Shown here: piece after piece, positions 22,831-33,934 of the stretch | Numbering within the stretch: position 1 is the first letter of the stretch | How the letters are laid out: each line of letters begins with the position of its first letter | NCBI RefSeq assembly: GCF_024679095.1 | Contig: NC_066567.1 | Location: 11,693,767-11,757,766, forward strand | Source: Eriocheir sinensis | Lineage: Eukaryota > Arthropoda > Malacostraca > Decapoda > Varunidae | Length of the DNA: 64,000 nucleotides | Direction: 5' to 3' | Position numbers and translations under genes: made by a program | Notes under the pieces: model-generated | Seen by the model: only the letters and a program-made list of their open reading frames with translations | Told to the model about the DNA's origin: nothing | Database searches by the model: none

Positions 22831-24580
22831 CATTGAAGGCGCGTGCTGTTGTTGTAAACAAGACAAACATATTCGCTGCGACTATAATATATGACAAACG
22901 TTCCTGTTTGACTAACCTTCTCGATTTCTTCAACTACATCTTTAATGTGTACGATGAAAGTCAATCTGTAGATATTGTATATTTGGATTTTCAGAAAGCA
23001 TTTGAGAAAGTCCCTCACAACCGCCTCCTTAGTAAATTGCAAGCTCACGGTATAACTGGTAATATTCATAAGTGGTTCAAAGCCTGGCTTACCGACCGTA
23101 AACAGTTGTTATGAATGGTATATCATCTGACTGGCAAGATGTCAAAAGCGGTGTTCCACAGGGGTCGGTGTTGAGGCCTTCTGTAATATCGAAATTTGCA
23201 GGCGGCACAAAAATAGCCGGTCGAGTCACTACGACAATGGATAAAGAACACTTCCAAGCTGACCTCGAACGTTTAAGTAGTTGGGCACGAACATGGTAAA
23301 TGAATTTCAATATTGAAAAGTGCAAGGTTATGCAAATCGGAATCAACAACGATCGTGTTCATTATCAAATTAACGGAGTGTAACTCTCTGAAGCCAACTA
23401 AGAAAAAGATCTTGTAATAATAATTTCGAACGATCTTGAACAGAGTCAACATTGCACAGTAGTAATAACTGTCAACAAACTGATACATTTGAACACAAAT
23501 CCGAAAAATAATATTGATAAACCGTGTCATCAATGTATGGAATAGTCTGTCGTTAAGGTGCGTCCACACGGTCGAACAATGTTCGTCGGACAAACACTGT
23601 TACCAGTTAACAATGGAAAGCGGAAAAGCTCGCTGATGACTTCAGAAGCGAGCACCAAGAGGTGTACCGGACACTGCCCATGTTCGTAGCATCAGAACTT
23701 CGGACACTGTCTAGTGGGATAGAGGCTTAGAACTATACGATACTGCCAGGCAAACGATGAACATGTTGCATAGTGCAATTTTCTTGGTTTTTTATTTTTA
23801 TTTTTTATTGTGCACCATGGTGATGATGTACCGCACTAGACGCTGGCATCAACCACCTGTCACCGAAGTCCACACTAACACTGACGTAAATACCTGTGTG
23901 TTGCCTACGGACATCAGCTTCGAACATTGTCTGCCGGTCTTTGCTTGGTGAACAGAGGAGAAACTGTGGTATACAACTTCATCTGGTACCACTGTTTGTT
24001 GCCATATCAACTTCCCTCGTTTCAACGATTATGACGTCATCCTGCTTCGCCTTATGATATGGTAACAATGTTTGTCCGACGGACACTGTTCGACCGTGTG
24101 GACGCACCCTTAGTTCGCCCACATCTTGAGTATTGCGTTCAGTTTTGGTCTCCCTATTACAGAAAGGATATGGATAAACTCGAGAGGGTGCAGCGTCGAA
24201 CCACGAAAATCATCCCTAGACTGCGAAACAAACCGTACGAAGACAGACTTAAAAGAACTTACCTTATTCAGCTTATCACAGCGCAGGCTAAGAGGTGACC
24301 TTATAGAAGTGTTTAAAATTTTCAAAGGATTCGACAACGTTAATGTTCATTATTATTTTAGTCTCTCAATCAAGTGTAACAAGAAACAATGGATACAAAA
24401 TAACGAGGAAGCGTTTCAACTCAAATGAATCAAAACACTTCTTCAACCGTGTCATCAATGTATGGAATGGTCTGCCTCAAAACGTCGTCGAAAGCGAAAC
24501 TATTTGCACGTTCAAAAACCGACTAGACCAATATTTAGAAGCTAACCCGAACACCCGCTATTTTGCTCCGGTCTAACAAA
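22831..24580 (+). pseudogene. CR1-like LINE reverse transcriptase, decayed
   Basis: Plus-strand RT remnant. RSCLTNLLDFFNYIF and YLDFQKAFEKVPHNRLL are at 22900-23030, SGVPQGSVL at 23147-23172, and a damaged catalytic box SKFAGGTKIAG at 23188-23223 where FADD is expected. About ten residues before that box are deleted. After a MITE at 23556-24109 the frame resumes with VRPHLEYCVQFWSPYY (24113 onward). It ends with NRVINVWNGLPQNVVES and a stop at 24574. Loss of both catalytic aspartates plus frameshifts make it non-functional. Confidence 0.8.
23556..24109. mobile_element. PIF/Harbinger-like MITE 3, inside LINE
   Basis: Inverted ends GGTGCGTCCACACGGTCGAAC at 23557 and GTTCGACCGTGTGGACGCACC ending near 24107, flanked by TTA at 23553-23555 and 24110-24112. 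About 554 bp with no transposase. It splits the RT remnant of the surrounding CR1-like LINE exactly before the VRPHLEY block. Confidence 0.82.
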
Positions 24581-24654
24581 GTAGTGTTAGCTTAGTTGTC
24601 GTGTATGATCTTCCTTCTGTCCATGTAAACTTTCAGCCCCTCGTTCTTTTTTTT

Positions 24655-24760
24655 TCTATTGTTGAAGCAGCGATCGATCTAGCATTTGTTGTTGTTGTTT
24701 CTGCCTTTTGCCATTAAACTGCCTCCCTTGTAAAAAAAGAGGAGAGAGAAAAAGACTGCT
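24655..24760. repeat. A/T-rich LINE-tail-like segment
   Basis: Contains (GTT)n and a TTGTAAAAAAAGAGGAG string similar in layout to the family D tails at 35241-35310 and 61545-61632. Too short and degenerate to assign. Confidence 0.25.
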
Positions 24761-24926
24761 GCATCATAAGAAAATATTCTAATAATTACTGGTTCTAATA
24801 CATTTTCAAGAACATAATCATAATCACAGGCAATAACACTAGTCTGAATTGCCCATGCAGTACCATCATTACTAAGCAAATTTAACTCGTTCCTCACAGC
24901 AGACTATAGCAAAACTTTCCGTGCAA

Positions 24927-25310
24927 CATAAGAACACAGGGAAACTGCAAGAGCCCGAATGGCCTACACAGGGCAGCTCCAGATTCACCCCCACTACCAC
25001 CTGTCATCCTCGTCCATGTAGCTATCCAGTCTACTCTTAAAACAAGCTATCGTCCCTGCACTCACTATGTGGTTGCTGTGTCTATTCCATTCCCCCACCA
25101 CCCTATTACTGAACCAATGCTTGCCTATTTCCTTCCTAAATCTATAGTTTTCTAATTTAAATCCATTACTGCGTGTTCTATCCTGCTGGCTAATTCTCGA
25201 TCAGTACTTTACTTACATCACCTTTGTTGTAACCCTTGACCCATGTGAGGCTTTTTTATTATTTTACAGATTGCTTTCATGTTATATCCTAATTCGTCAG
25301 TACGTATCCA
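24927..25310 (-). pseudogene. CR1-like LINE 3' end fragment
   Basis: Minus-strand sequence homologous to the C-terminal coding end and 3' UTR of the LINE at 40500-42842. It has the counterpart of the HWFSNRVV...WNRHSNHIV block near 25130-25060, and at its low end a 3' tail beginning with the same ATAAGAAC octamer type seen at 40466-40505. Only the last ~100 codons are covered. Confidence 0.6.
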
Positions 25311-25324
25311 GTAATGGGTTGTGA

Positions 25325-25412
25325 ATCGGAGAAAAGCTTCGAATCCGACTAGAAAAGTTTCGAATGCGACTAAAGAAGCTTAGAATCCGACTAGAAAAGC
25401 TTCGAATCAACG
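25325..25412. repeat. short tandem repeat, ~22 bp
   Basis: Four imperfect copies of a unit with GAATCCGACTAGAAAAGCTTC. Confidence 0.7.
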
Positions 25413-25896
25413 TAAAGGCCGAGAACAATGACAAAACAAGTAACTCAGGAACAGTTTATTCTTCTCTGTCACTTTACAGACGAGCCCATGCCCGTGAGCC
25501 CCGGCAGGGAGGTAACAATGGATTCTGGAGAGGCATACAAATTGACTACACGCATTTCAGCAGCTGTGTTACCTCGATTTTCTGGATTTTCTCGGTAACG
25601 AAGTGTTGTATCACTATTGTACTTTGCCACAGTTTATTTCACATCTTGCGCTAATTTATGACTGCATAGTACATTACCAGAAGTGTATGAGTAAGCTACA
25701 TACTCTTGACAATTGAAAGAAATTCCCGATATCCAGAGACAGTATTTGGACACACGTCATCACTATTTCACTCCCTAGACCCAGCCCACATCTCCCCCCC
25801 TACCTGTATGATCCCCCTTCCCTCTATCACTCTTTACCCCCTCCCTCCTTCAACATCTCCGCCCCCCCCCTTCTCTCTCTCAGCTGCTGAAAAGCG
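25413..25896. other. intergenic, no gene seen
   Basis: No recognisable coding or mobile sequence; C/T-rich between 25780 and 25880. Confidence 0.35.
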
Positions 25897-26215
25897 TGGT
25901 AACTTTGCGTGTATTTGCCGAAGCATGTCTCGAATCTTGTCCTGAAACCAAAGCCCATGACACGGATGATGAATTGACGGTCTAATTGATTGACTGATCG
26001 GTGGTTTATTCCTGCCTGTACCATTTATCAAGAACACGGGGAGGATACATATTGACTAACTTTGCTTTTATTTGCCGAAGCCTGTCTCGAATTCCGTCCT
26101 GAAACCGAAGCCCATGACACGGATGGTGAATTGACGGTCTAATTGATTGACTGATTGGTGGTTTATTCCTGCCTGAACCATGCACCAGAATACGTGGAGG
26201 ATGCAGAAATGAGGC
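25897..26215. repeat. 158-bp tandem duplication
   Basis: Two adjacent copies, each containing AACTTTGC, TATTTGCCGAAGC, GCCCATGACACGGATG, AATTGACGGTCTAATTGATT and TTTATTCCTGCCTG. They differ by about 10%. Confidence 0.85.
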
Positions 26216-26347
26216 GTGAAAATAGTGCTCATTCAGTAACCCTTGCACCGGCCATTACATAACATTATAACTTATTACACTGTTAACGTGGTCAGTATCT
26301 TCCCATATGGATAATTCCTTCCCCCTCTGTCTCTCTCCGGCATAGTT

Positions 26348-26550
26348 TTTCAGACTTAGAGGAAAATTCAATGTTAACAGGGAACGTATCACACCATATG
26401 GGAAGAAAAAGTTTCGTTTAGTCGGCGCAACATGTGGTCATATTTTTTTTTAATGACCACAGGTGTTGCGCCGACTAAACGAAACTTTCCTTCTTCCCAT
26501 ATGGTGTGATACGTTCCTTGTTAACAATGAATTTCCCTCTAAGTCTGAAA
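26348..26550. repeat. foldback palindrome with SINE tails
   Basis: Arms 26348-26440 and 26453-26550 are reverse complements with few mismatches around a T-rich loop of about 12 bases. The inner ~40 bp of each arm (TTTCGTTTAGTCGGCGCAAC) equals the tail of the SINE at 36629. The outer ~50 bp (starting CAGACTTAGAGG) is non-SINE flank that is also inverted. Confidence 0.88.
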
Positions 26551-26619
26551 TCTGCACAGCCTTCTCCTCTGTTGACTTGGGGATACCTTTAAGTCACTGT
26601 AGTTTTAGTGTGGGTTGTT

Positions 26620-27190
26620 CACATGACGATAATGCTTAAAGTTATGCTGGAATAGTAATGAATTAGATGTTATCACAGTACACAGTAAGGTCATAAATCA
26701 CTATCATGCCATGTGTCAAGTGTGTTCTTAGTCAGTGTTCTGCCTGCCAAAGAGTAGTACAACACTGACTTTTTTTTTTTTTTAAGCTTGTAAAGAGAAA
26801 GATGACGGATTTGATCTCTATACCCCTGCCCAAAGTGACACTGTAATGTTGGCGAGTGATCTCAGTGTATGAAGCTTCCCAGTCATTCAAGTTATGCTGG
26901 AATAGTTAATGGTTTCTTCACCTCTTTAAACTTTACCATCTCTCTTTTCACATTTTACTTATATTAGATTTGATGTTATCACTGTACACACAATAAACAT
27001 AAATCACTGTATCATGGCATGTGTCAAGTGTGTTCTTAGTCAGTGTTCTGCCTGCCAAAGAATAATACAATATTGACACTTTTTTTTTCTTTTTTACGCC
27101 CCTGCCCAAAGTGACCCTGTGTAATGTCGGTGAATGATCTGTGTATGAAGCTTCCCAGTCATTAAAGTTGTGCTGGAATAGTTTTACCTT
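26620..27190. repeat. tandem duplication, ~280 bp
   Basis: Two copies share TTAGTCAGTGTTCTGCCTGC, CCCCTGCCCAAAGTGAC, GTGTATGAAGCTTCCCAGTC and GCTGGAATAGTT. They differ mainly in poly-T length and small indels. Confidence 0.85.
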
Positions 27191-27204
27191 TACCATCTCT
27201 CTTT

Positions 27205-27300
27205 CTATCTATGGTTTCAGAACTGGACCACATGATCAAGACAAGGTTTAACATAAGCTCCTCATACCTTGAATCATATCCATCCTCCTCTGCCCTGATT
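27205..27300 (-). pseudogene. tiny CR1-like RT fragment
   Basis: The minus strand of 27218-27256 reads VKPCLDHVVQFW, matching the VRPHLDYAVQFW block of the CR1-like LINEs in this window. Flanking sequence shows loose similarity to the same region at 40960-41030. Confidence 0.45.
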
Positions 27301-27399
27301 CTAATTCTGACGTAGGCTTTCAGAACTGTCAATTGTTGGTATCCTAGTTAGCCGTTAGTGTTGTAATCAGAAGAGTTACCTTTAGAGCTGTATAATTTA

Positions 27400-27860
27400 T
27401 TCTTTTTATAGTAGATGTTGGCGCTGTAATTCTCGGTGTGCCACTAAACACTCCATGAATATCCCACCAACTTCTCCGAGATGCTTTTCGAGCGGGTGAA
27501 CTGCGGCGCCGATACCCTTAACCCTTAGACGGCAGCAGTATTTAAAGATTAGCTCCCTGTAAAATAAATCTTCAATATCTTCAGCATCCTTTCCTGCTCT
27601 CCCACACATGTCCAAACCACCTCCAGCATCCTTCTCCTGATAAAGCCAGCATCTTTCTCCCCTTCCCCACATGTCCAGACCATCTCCAGCATCCTTTCCT
27701 CCTCTCCCACACGTAAGAACATAAGAACGTAAGGAGTCTGCACTCTTTCTCCACATGTTCAAACCATCTCCAGTGTCCTTCTCCTGATAAAGCCAGCATC
27801 TCTCTCCTCTTCCCCACCTGTCCAAACCATCCCCAGCATCCCTCTGACATACCATTATAG
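27400..27860. repeat. degenerate ~60-bp tandem repeat
   Basis: Five or so copies with CATGTCCA(A/G)ACCA, CTCCAGCATCCTT and CTGATAAAGCCAGCATC. A LINE-tail octamer run (GTAAGAACATAAGAACGTAAG) interrupts it at 27713. Reading frames on the minus strand are repeat shadows. Confidence 0.7.
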
Positions 27861-28440
27861 TCACTGCCAACCTTAGGACCGTAGCATAAATATTGTTACA
27901 TTACATAAGAGATGGTTTAACTATCGCTTATATATAGAATCAACTGCAATCTGGAAGTGTTGCTAGATTTCTGCAGTACAAAACTGACTGAATTATGGAC
28001 CATACACAGTTCCACCGTCGTCTAAGGGTTCAAGGCTTCGGGTCACACTGTAAGCTGCCAACACGTACACCTTATACTTCAGAGTGGGAACACGCCAGAC
28101 TTTCCTCCTCAAGTAAAACAATTATTATGCACGGCGACGAAAAGTACGACGATCACCTTTAAAAAACCTCAAAGTTGGTGAGTCTCGGGCAACCCTCGCT
28201 ACACGATATATTTTACAGATTAATTTTTTTACAGTAAGGGAGGGCAGCTGAAGGGCAAAAAACAAAGAGCAACAAAAAACAACCCAAGAGATACTGATCT
28301 GACAAAAAGAGGTTCCATTCATAAAAAAGTGGTCATATGAAGGTTGATCATAAAGAGATTATTATGACACGGCTTCACCCCTCTCACTACACTCGCTGCC
28401 ATGGAGTATATTTGTCACCACTACTGGACAAGATGGAGGT
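27861..28440. other. intergenic, no gene seen
   Basis: No gene recognised. The segment 28205-28275, with TTTTTTTACAGTAAGGGAGG and an A-rich continuation, looks like another retroposon tail but cannot be assigned. Confidence 0.3.
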
Positions 28441-29345
28441 AAGTTGTAGTAAGTAGTACCGGTAAAGAGAGGTACAGTAGCCTAGGTTTTCATAAGGTAA
28501 ATATCGTCAAAGGAAAGAGGGATTGTATAGCTGAGTGCAGACGAGCGAGTGTAGATATTAGTAGGGGAAGTTCAAGACTGTTTGTAAGTATAGCAGTAAA
28601 TAATGTCAGTAGAAAGAGAGGTACAGTAGTCTAGGTTTTCATAAGGTAAATATCGTCAAAGGAAAGAGGGATTGTATAGCTGAGGGTAGGGGAATGAGTG
28701 TAGATATTCAGTGCCAGTAAAAAGAAAAACTAAGTAGTCTGAGTTTTCATAAGGTAAATATCATCAAAGGAAAGATTGTATAGCTGAATATAGGGGAGCA
28801 TTTGTAGATATTCAGTGCCAGTAAAAAGAAAAGCAAAGTAGTCTGAGTTTTCACAAGGTAAATATCGTCAAAGGAAAGATTGTAGAGCTGAATATAGGGG
28901 AGCGTTTGTAGATATTCAGTGCCAGTAAAAAGAGAAGTGAAGTAGTCTAGGTTTTCATAAGGTAAATATCATCAAAGGAAAGATTGTAGAGCTGAATATA
29001 GGGGAGCATTTGTAGATATTCAGTGCCAGTAAAAAGAGAAGTGAAGTAGTCTAGGTTTTCATAAGGTAAATATCATCAAAGGAAAGATTGTAGAGCTGAA
29101 TATAGGAGAGCATTTGTAGATATTCAGTGCCTGTAAAAAGAGAAGTGAAGTAGTCTAGGTTTTCACAAGGTAAATATCATCAAAGAAAAGACTGTAGAGC
29201 TGAATATAGGGGAGCATTTGTAGATATTCAGTGCCAGTAAAAAGAGAAGTGAAGTAGTCTAGGTTTTCACAAGGTAAAGAACGTCAGAAAGAGGAGACAC
29301 ATATAGTATAGCCGAGTGTTGGGGAGCGAGTGTAGATATATAGCA
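28441..29345. repeat. 104-bp tandem repeat
   Basis: About eight copies. The 104-bp unit contains CAGTGCCAGTAAAAAGAGAA, TAGTCTAGGTTTTCATAAGG and ATCAAAGGAAAGATTG; the unit start recurs at 28707, 28811, 28915, 29019 and 29123. The first two and last copies are longer variants with CGAGTGTAGATA and an added GGGGAGTTCAAGACTGT. Confidence 0.93.
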
Positions 29346-29632
29346 AGGGGAGTTCAAGACTGTATTAACGGGTGATCGTATAGCGACGGCTGCCTCGAGT
29401 TCCCAAGATAAATAAAAATACAAATTGCAGTAACTAGTTATGATAAAACCGTATACACATTGACGGAACTACAGACATGACGGAACACATTTGACGCTAG
29501 TGTTTAAACGCCTGAAAAGTAAAAACGTCAAATGAAAAATGTTACCGGAGAGATGGATAAATATAGTACAGGCTCAGTAACATGCAGTTTTGATCACAAC
29601 TTGTAAAAGTGTACATATATTAATACCTAGTG

Positions 29633-29782
<150 letters not shown>

Positions 29783-30049
29783 AAAGATATGAACAATGCC
29801 TTTCCATATAATGCCAAAAAAGCCATGTTAAAATATTATTAAGAGTAAAACATCTTCATAAATATAGATATATATATGTATAGTATTTACAAGCCTAACT
29901 AATTCATTAATATAAATAGGAAAAATAATCTCTTGAAAAATAGCTCACAGGAAGAGTCAGCAATGGGACACTCGACGGACCGTTCTGAGGCGCTGCGGCG
30001 GAGTCACCCTCAGCCCTCACAGCGACGCATGGAGGCCACAGCGGTGTCG

Positions 30050-30845
30050 GCACTCAATCGTGGACAGGCGACGGAAAACAACGGACATGATTAGCATTAA
30101 CGGCATATTTGGCTTGACGATTATTAACTCATACCAAAAGATGCCAAATGTTAACCAGCTGAATCTTCTATCGTATGCAAATTCAGAAACAAAAGTGTAC
30201 AAAATAAAAAAATAAAAAATACTGAGGCCTTTACAGGTGACGGAAAACAACTGACACGATTGGCATTAATGGCATATTTGGCTTGACGATTTTAACTTAT
30301 ACCAAAAGATGCCAAAATATCAACCAGCTGAATCTTCTATCATATGCAAATTCACAAACAAAAGTATACAAAATGAAAAAAAATACAGAGGCCAAGACTG
30401 ACGATGGAAAAAACAGACACGATTTGCAGCATTTACAGCGTTTTTGGGGAGAGAATTATACCAAAAATTATACCAGAAGATGCCGGCAGTGTTAACCGGC
30501 TTAACCTTCAATCATACGTCAATTAGCAAACACATTTACATATACAAAAAAAGAAAATCAGATACCAAGGCCTTTACAGATACGACACAATTTGCAGTCA
30601 CATCATTTTGAGGTTGACGATTTTAACTTCCACCAAAGGACGCCGCAAATATCAACCAGCTGTATCTTCAATCGTACACCAATTCACAAACACAAATACA
30701 AAAAAATAAGATACTGTGGCCTTTACAGATGATGGAAAACAACTGACATGACTGGATTTAGGATTATCAACTTATACCCAAAGATGCCGGAAAAGTTAAC
30801 CAGCTGTATCTCCTCTCATATGCCAAACAATATGCGTAAGGCTTA
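30050..30845. repeat. degenerate ~165-bp tandem repeat
   Basis: Four to five diverged copies share GACGGAAAACAAC, GGCATATTTGGCTTGACG, CCAAAAGATGCC, AACCAGCTGAATCTTC and GAGGCCTTTACAG. Nothing coding. Confidence 0.8.
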
Positions 30846-30854
30846 TTGGGGGTC

Positions 30855-31625
30855 TTTATTACAACACACATTCCCATACGTTCAATCAGGGCTGGCGGAG
30901 GTGTGGTGGGTGCTTCCTGGAGCCTTCCATTCCTATATCTTTACGGTTACAAGGATGAGGACGTAGTATGTGTTAAGAGATGCTGTTGTTATGTTATCTA
31001 GCTTTTCAGGGCATTTATAACGACAGTCCTGCATGTTCCCTGGGGCTTACGAGTGCGCTATCTTCCTGTCTGTTTACGGTTACAAGAATGAGGATGTAGT
31101 ATAATGTGTTAAGAGATGCTGTTGTTGTTGTTATCTAGCTTTTCAGGGCATTTACAACGACAGTCTTGCATGTTCCCTGGGGCTTACGAGTGCGTTATCT
31201 TACTGAGTTAGAGATGCTGTTGTTACGTGATCTAGCTTCTCAAGGCATTTATAACGACAGTGAAATGTGTTAAGAGATGCTGTTGTTATGTTATCTATTA
31301 TCTAGCTTCTCAGGGCATTCATAACGACAGTCCTGCATGTTCCCTGGGGCTTATGAGTATGTTATCTTCCTGTCTGTTTACGGTTACAAGAATGAGGACG
31401 TAGTTTGTGTTAAGAGATGCTGCTTTTATGTTATCTTGCTTCTCAAGGCATTCATAACGACAGTCCAGCATGTTCCCTTGGGTTTACGAGTGTGTTATCT
31501 TCCTGTCTGTTTACGGTTACAAGAATGAGAATGTAGTTTGTGTTAAGAGATGATGTTGTTATGTTATCTAGCTTCTCAGGGCCTATATAACAACACACAG
31601 TCCTTGTATGTTCCCTTGGGTCTTC
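30855..31625. repeat. tandem repeat, ~120 bp
   Basis: Five or six copies contain CATGTTCCCTGGGGCTTACG, CTTCCTGTCTGTTTACGG, GTGTTAAGAGATGCTG and TTATCTAGCTTCTCAGGGC. Some copies are truncated. Confidence 0.85.
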
Positions 31626-31629
31626 CTTG

Positions 31630-31885
31630 CAACATTACCAACCAATTTTATCTTTGTCATTATTCTGTTTTTGTTTTTGCTATCAACCAATTTTATCTAT
31701 CTTTATCTTGTTCATCACTTTTTTTTTGTTATCAACCAATTTTATCTATCTTTATCTTGTTCATAGTTTTTTTTTATTTGCTATCAACCAATTTTGTCTC
31801 CATTTTCATCTTGTTTATTATTTTGTTTTTGCCATCAACCAAATTCATCTTTATCTCCTTTATTATTTAGTTCCTGCTACCAACA
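31630..31885. repeat. ~57-bp tandem repeat
   Basis: Five copies of a T-rich unit with CAACCAATTTTATCT and TATCTTGTTCAT, differing in poly-T length. Confidence 0.85.
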
Positions 31886-32164
31886 ATTTCCACCATCTAT
31901 CACTGTCCCCTGCACTTTAGTCAGTCAAACAACATATTTCTGGTTTCCAACTCATAACTCTCGCAAACAGACACCGATAATTAACAATTTTAACGATGAC
32001 TTTAACAGAATATCGTTAACTCTGTGGGTACGAGGGTTTTTTGGGGTCCTGAGTGATTGGTGCAATGTTCTGAGTGTGATAATAGGGTGATGCTGATGCT
32101 GAATCGCAAACACAAATACAAAAAATAAAAGAAAGTACAACATCATCATACTTTTCCACCTCCC

Positions 32165-32420
32165 TTAACCCGGTAGCAGCAACGGGCCAAATTTGTGGCT
32201 TCCCCGTGTAGCAGCGACAGGCCAAATTTGTGGCTTCCCCGTGTAGCAGCGACGGGCCAAATTTGTGCCATGATATAAACCCCAAAATAGATGATACATA
32301 ATCTGATCACAAATGCTTCGATATATATTATGAACTGGTTTGTGTGAGGGGTGATTTTTTCTCATTTTTCTCGCTTGAAAGGACCATTAAGAAACATAAT
32401 CCCTGCTCCTACTGGGTTAA
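32165..32420. mobile_element. TTAA (piggyBac-type) MITE
   Basis: It begins TTAACCCGGTAGCAGC at 32165 and ends GCTCCTACTGGGTTAA at 32420, so the ends form an imperfect inverted repeat (CCC-GTAG-AGC) inside TTAA duplications, as expected for piggyBac insertions. Near the left end a 33-bp direct repeat with CGGGCCAAATTTGTG occurs three times (32184-32268). No coding sequence. Confidence 0.72.
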
Positions 32421-33148
32421 TATAATGCCCTGGTGTGACTTCAGTGTGTTATGCCATCCTCGACATCACAACCACAGCATCAACACCTCCTGGCAACTCT
32501 CTCATTCAATTTCCTACAACCACAACCTCTGCACTCTCTCTCTAACTCACAATGACAACCTTCCTCTTCCGTATGTCAGGTCTTTTCATATATAATTCTT
32601 GGGTCTGTAACACATGCTTCCTCTTCTGATAATAATTCCTCCTCTCCCTTCTATCCACTATCTCAATTCCGTTCTCTTCGTTCACTCTCTAACTCACCAT
32701 GACAACCTTCCTTTCCCTTCTGTCAGGTCTACAATTCTTGGATCACTAAGTCGTACTTTATTAATTATCCTCCTCCTCTCCATTCTGTCCACTCCATCAC
32801 AGCCTCCCAATGACACGGGCTGGTCTATCCCACACCGCAACAAGGTCACAGGTCAAAAAACACCCTTCCTGATGTGCTGTTACAACGCATGTTCGGGGAT
32901 GACGCTTGACACCCCCCCCCACACAACACAACACGACGAGCAACATACGCAACACAAATGACACGAAACACACCGCCGCCACCGTCGAGAGAAAACATAA
33001 TCAGGAGCAAGAAAGAAGATAGGGACACCGAGAGGGATGATGATGACGATGAGGACTCGAGTGATGGGTCGGCTGGCTGGTAGGTAGAAGGGGCGCACGA
33101 TACCCCTTGAGTGAGGATCCTGGGGTACTAGCAGGGTCAAAGCTTCCA
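32421..33148. other. 3' flank of ZYG11-like gene
   Basis: No reading frame of interest. It would contain the 3' UTR of the minus-strand gene that stops at 33149, with a candidate polyadenylation signal at 32757. Confidence 0.45.
32757..32762 (-). promoter_or_regulatory. candidate polyadenylation signal
   Basis: AATAAA on the minus strand, about 390 bases downstream of the ZYG11-like stop codon and the first such hexamer I see. Use is inferred from position only. Confidence 0.35.
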
Positions 33149-33300
33149 TTATAGGTCCTTAGTGAAGCCGTTCTCCTGCAGAACGTCCACTACCCTCCCA
33201 GCCAACTCTCGGACTGAGGCATTAGAGTCCGGGAGGCTGACTAGCTTGCGTAGGACGTCGTCAACTCCTTCCCGTACCAACATGTGACAGTAACGCTTGC
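33149..33300 (-). CDS. ZYG11: ZYG11-like, terminal exon (exon G)
   Basis: Last coding exon of the ZYG11/ZER1-family gene: 51 codons including the one split with exon F, ending in TAA at 33149. The acceptor is TTTCCTCAG (33309-33301). Residues include YCHMLVREGVDDVLRKL and a final ...QENGFTKDL. The YC-ML-EG pattern is the conserved last armadillo-like repeat of ZYG11B and ZER1. In this family the C-terminal armadillo surface recognises N-terminal glycine degrons. Length and end position agree with the family. Confidence 0.88.
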
Positions 33301-33479
33301 CTGAGGAAATGGAGGAAAGATTAGCTGGCCAGAAGAGGGAAGGAGAAGTACGGATGAAGGAAGAAAGATATATTAGATGGTGAGACAAAAGGGAAACGGG
33401 AGAAGCTACTGAACTGTATGTGCAAAGAAAGATAAAGAACCAGGCCTGAAAACGTAGAGGACTGGAGGAAAATGAGAAG

Positions 33480-33735
33480 GGAAAACCAGAGTCAGAAAGG
33501 AGGGATGAAGCAAAGAGACAGAAACGGGAAACTACGACAAATGAAAAAAGAGAGAAATCGGAATGAAGCAAAGAGATAGAAATGGAAAACTATGACGAAC
33601 AAAAAAATAGAAGTCGTAATGACGCGGATAGACAGAAATGGAAAACTACGACAAACGAAAAAAGAGAGAAGTCGGAATGAAGCAAAGAGACAGAAACGGA
33701 AAACTACGACAAACGAAAAATCAGAGATGTCAGAA
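33480..33735. repeat. ~60-bp intronic tandem repeat
   Basis: Four copies with GAATGAAGCAAAGAGACAGA, GAAAACTACGACAAA and AAAAAAGAGAGAA in the intron between exons F and G. The Ser/Phe-rich minus-strand frame here is a repeat product. Confidence 0.85.
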
Positions 33736-33772
33736 TGAAGCGAAGCACAACAAGGAGCGGACCGGCACTCAC

Positions 33773-33923
33773 TGTTCTTGGTGGTGACGTGATGCAGTGC
33801 CCAGACGGCCCACAGCTGAACCTGGTACATGTTGAGGGCCGTCAGGAGGGGGATGAAGGGCTGGAAGGAACGGTAGGCCACCATCTCCTCCTTCGGCTGC
33901 TCCCAACTGATGACCACCTTGCC
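33773..33923 (-). CDS. ZYG11: ZYG11-like, exon F
   Basis: A 151-bp exon, entry phase 0 and exit phase 1, with acceptor CGGCCCAG and donor AACA followed by GTGAGTG. It encodes EEMVAYRSFQPFIPLL and VQLWAVWALHHVTTKN. The VAYRSF-PF-PLL and QLWA-WA--HV patterns are near-invariant in ZYG11B, ZYG11A and ZER1, so this exon is the strongest single identifier of the family. Confidence 0.93.
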
Positions 33924-33934
33924 CTGGGCCGAGG

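Noticed and set aside
27406..27870. 154-codon minus-strand frame with WWTC/GRGE repeats
   Set aside because: It follows a ~60-bp degenerate tandem repeat; the WFGHV-like strings recall RT ends, but no other RT motif is present.
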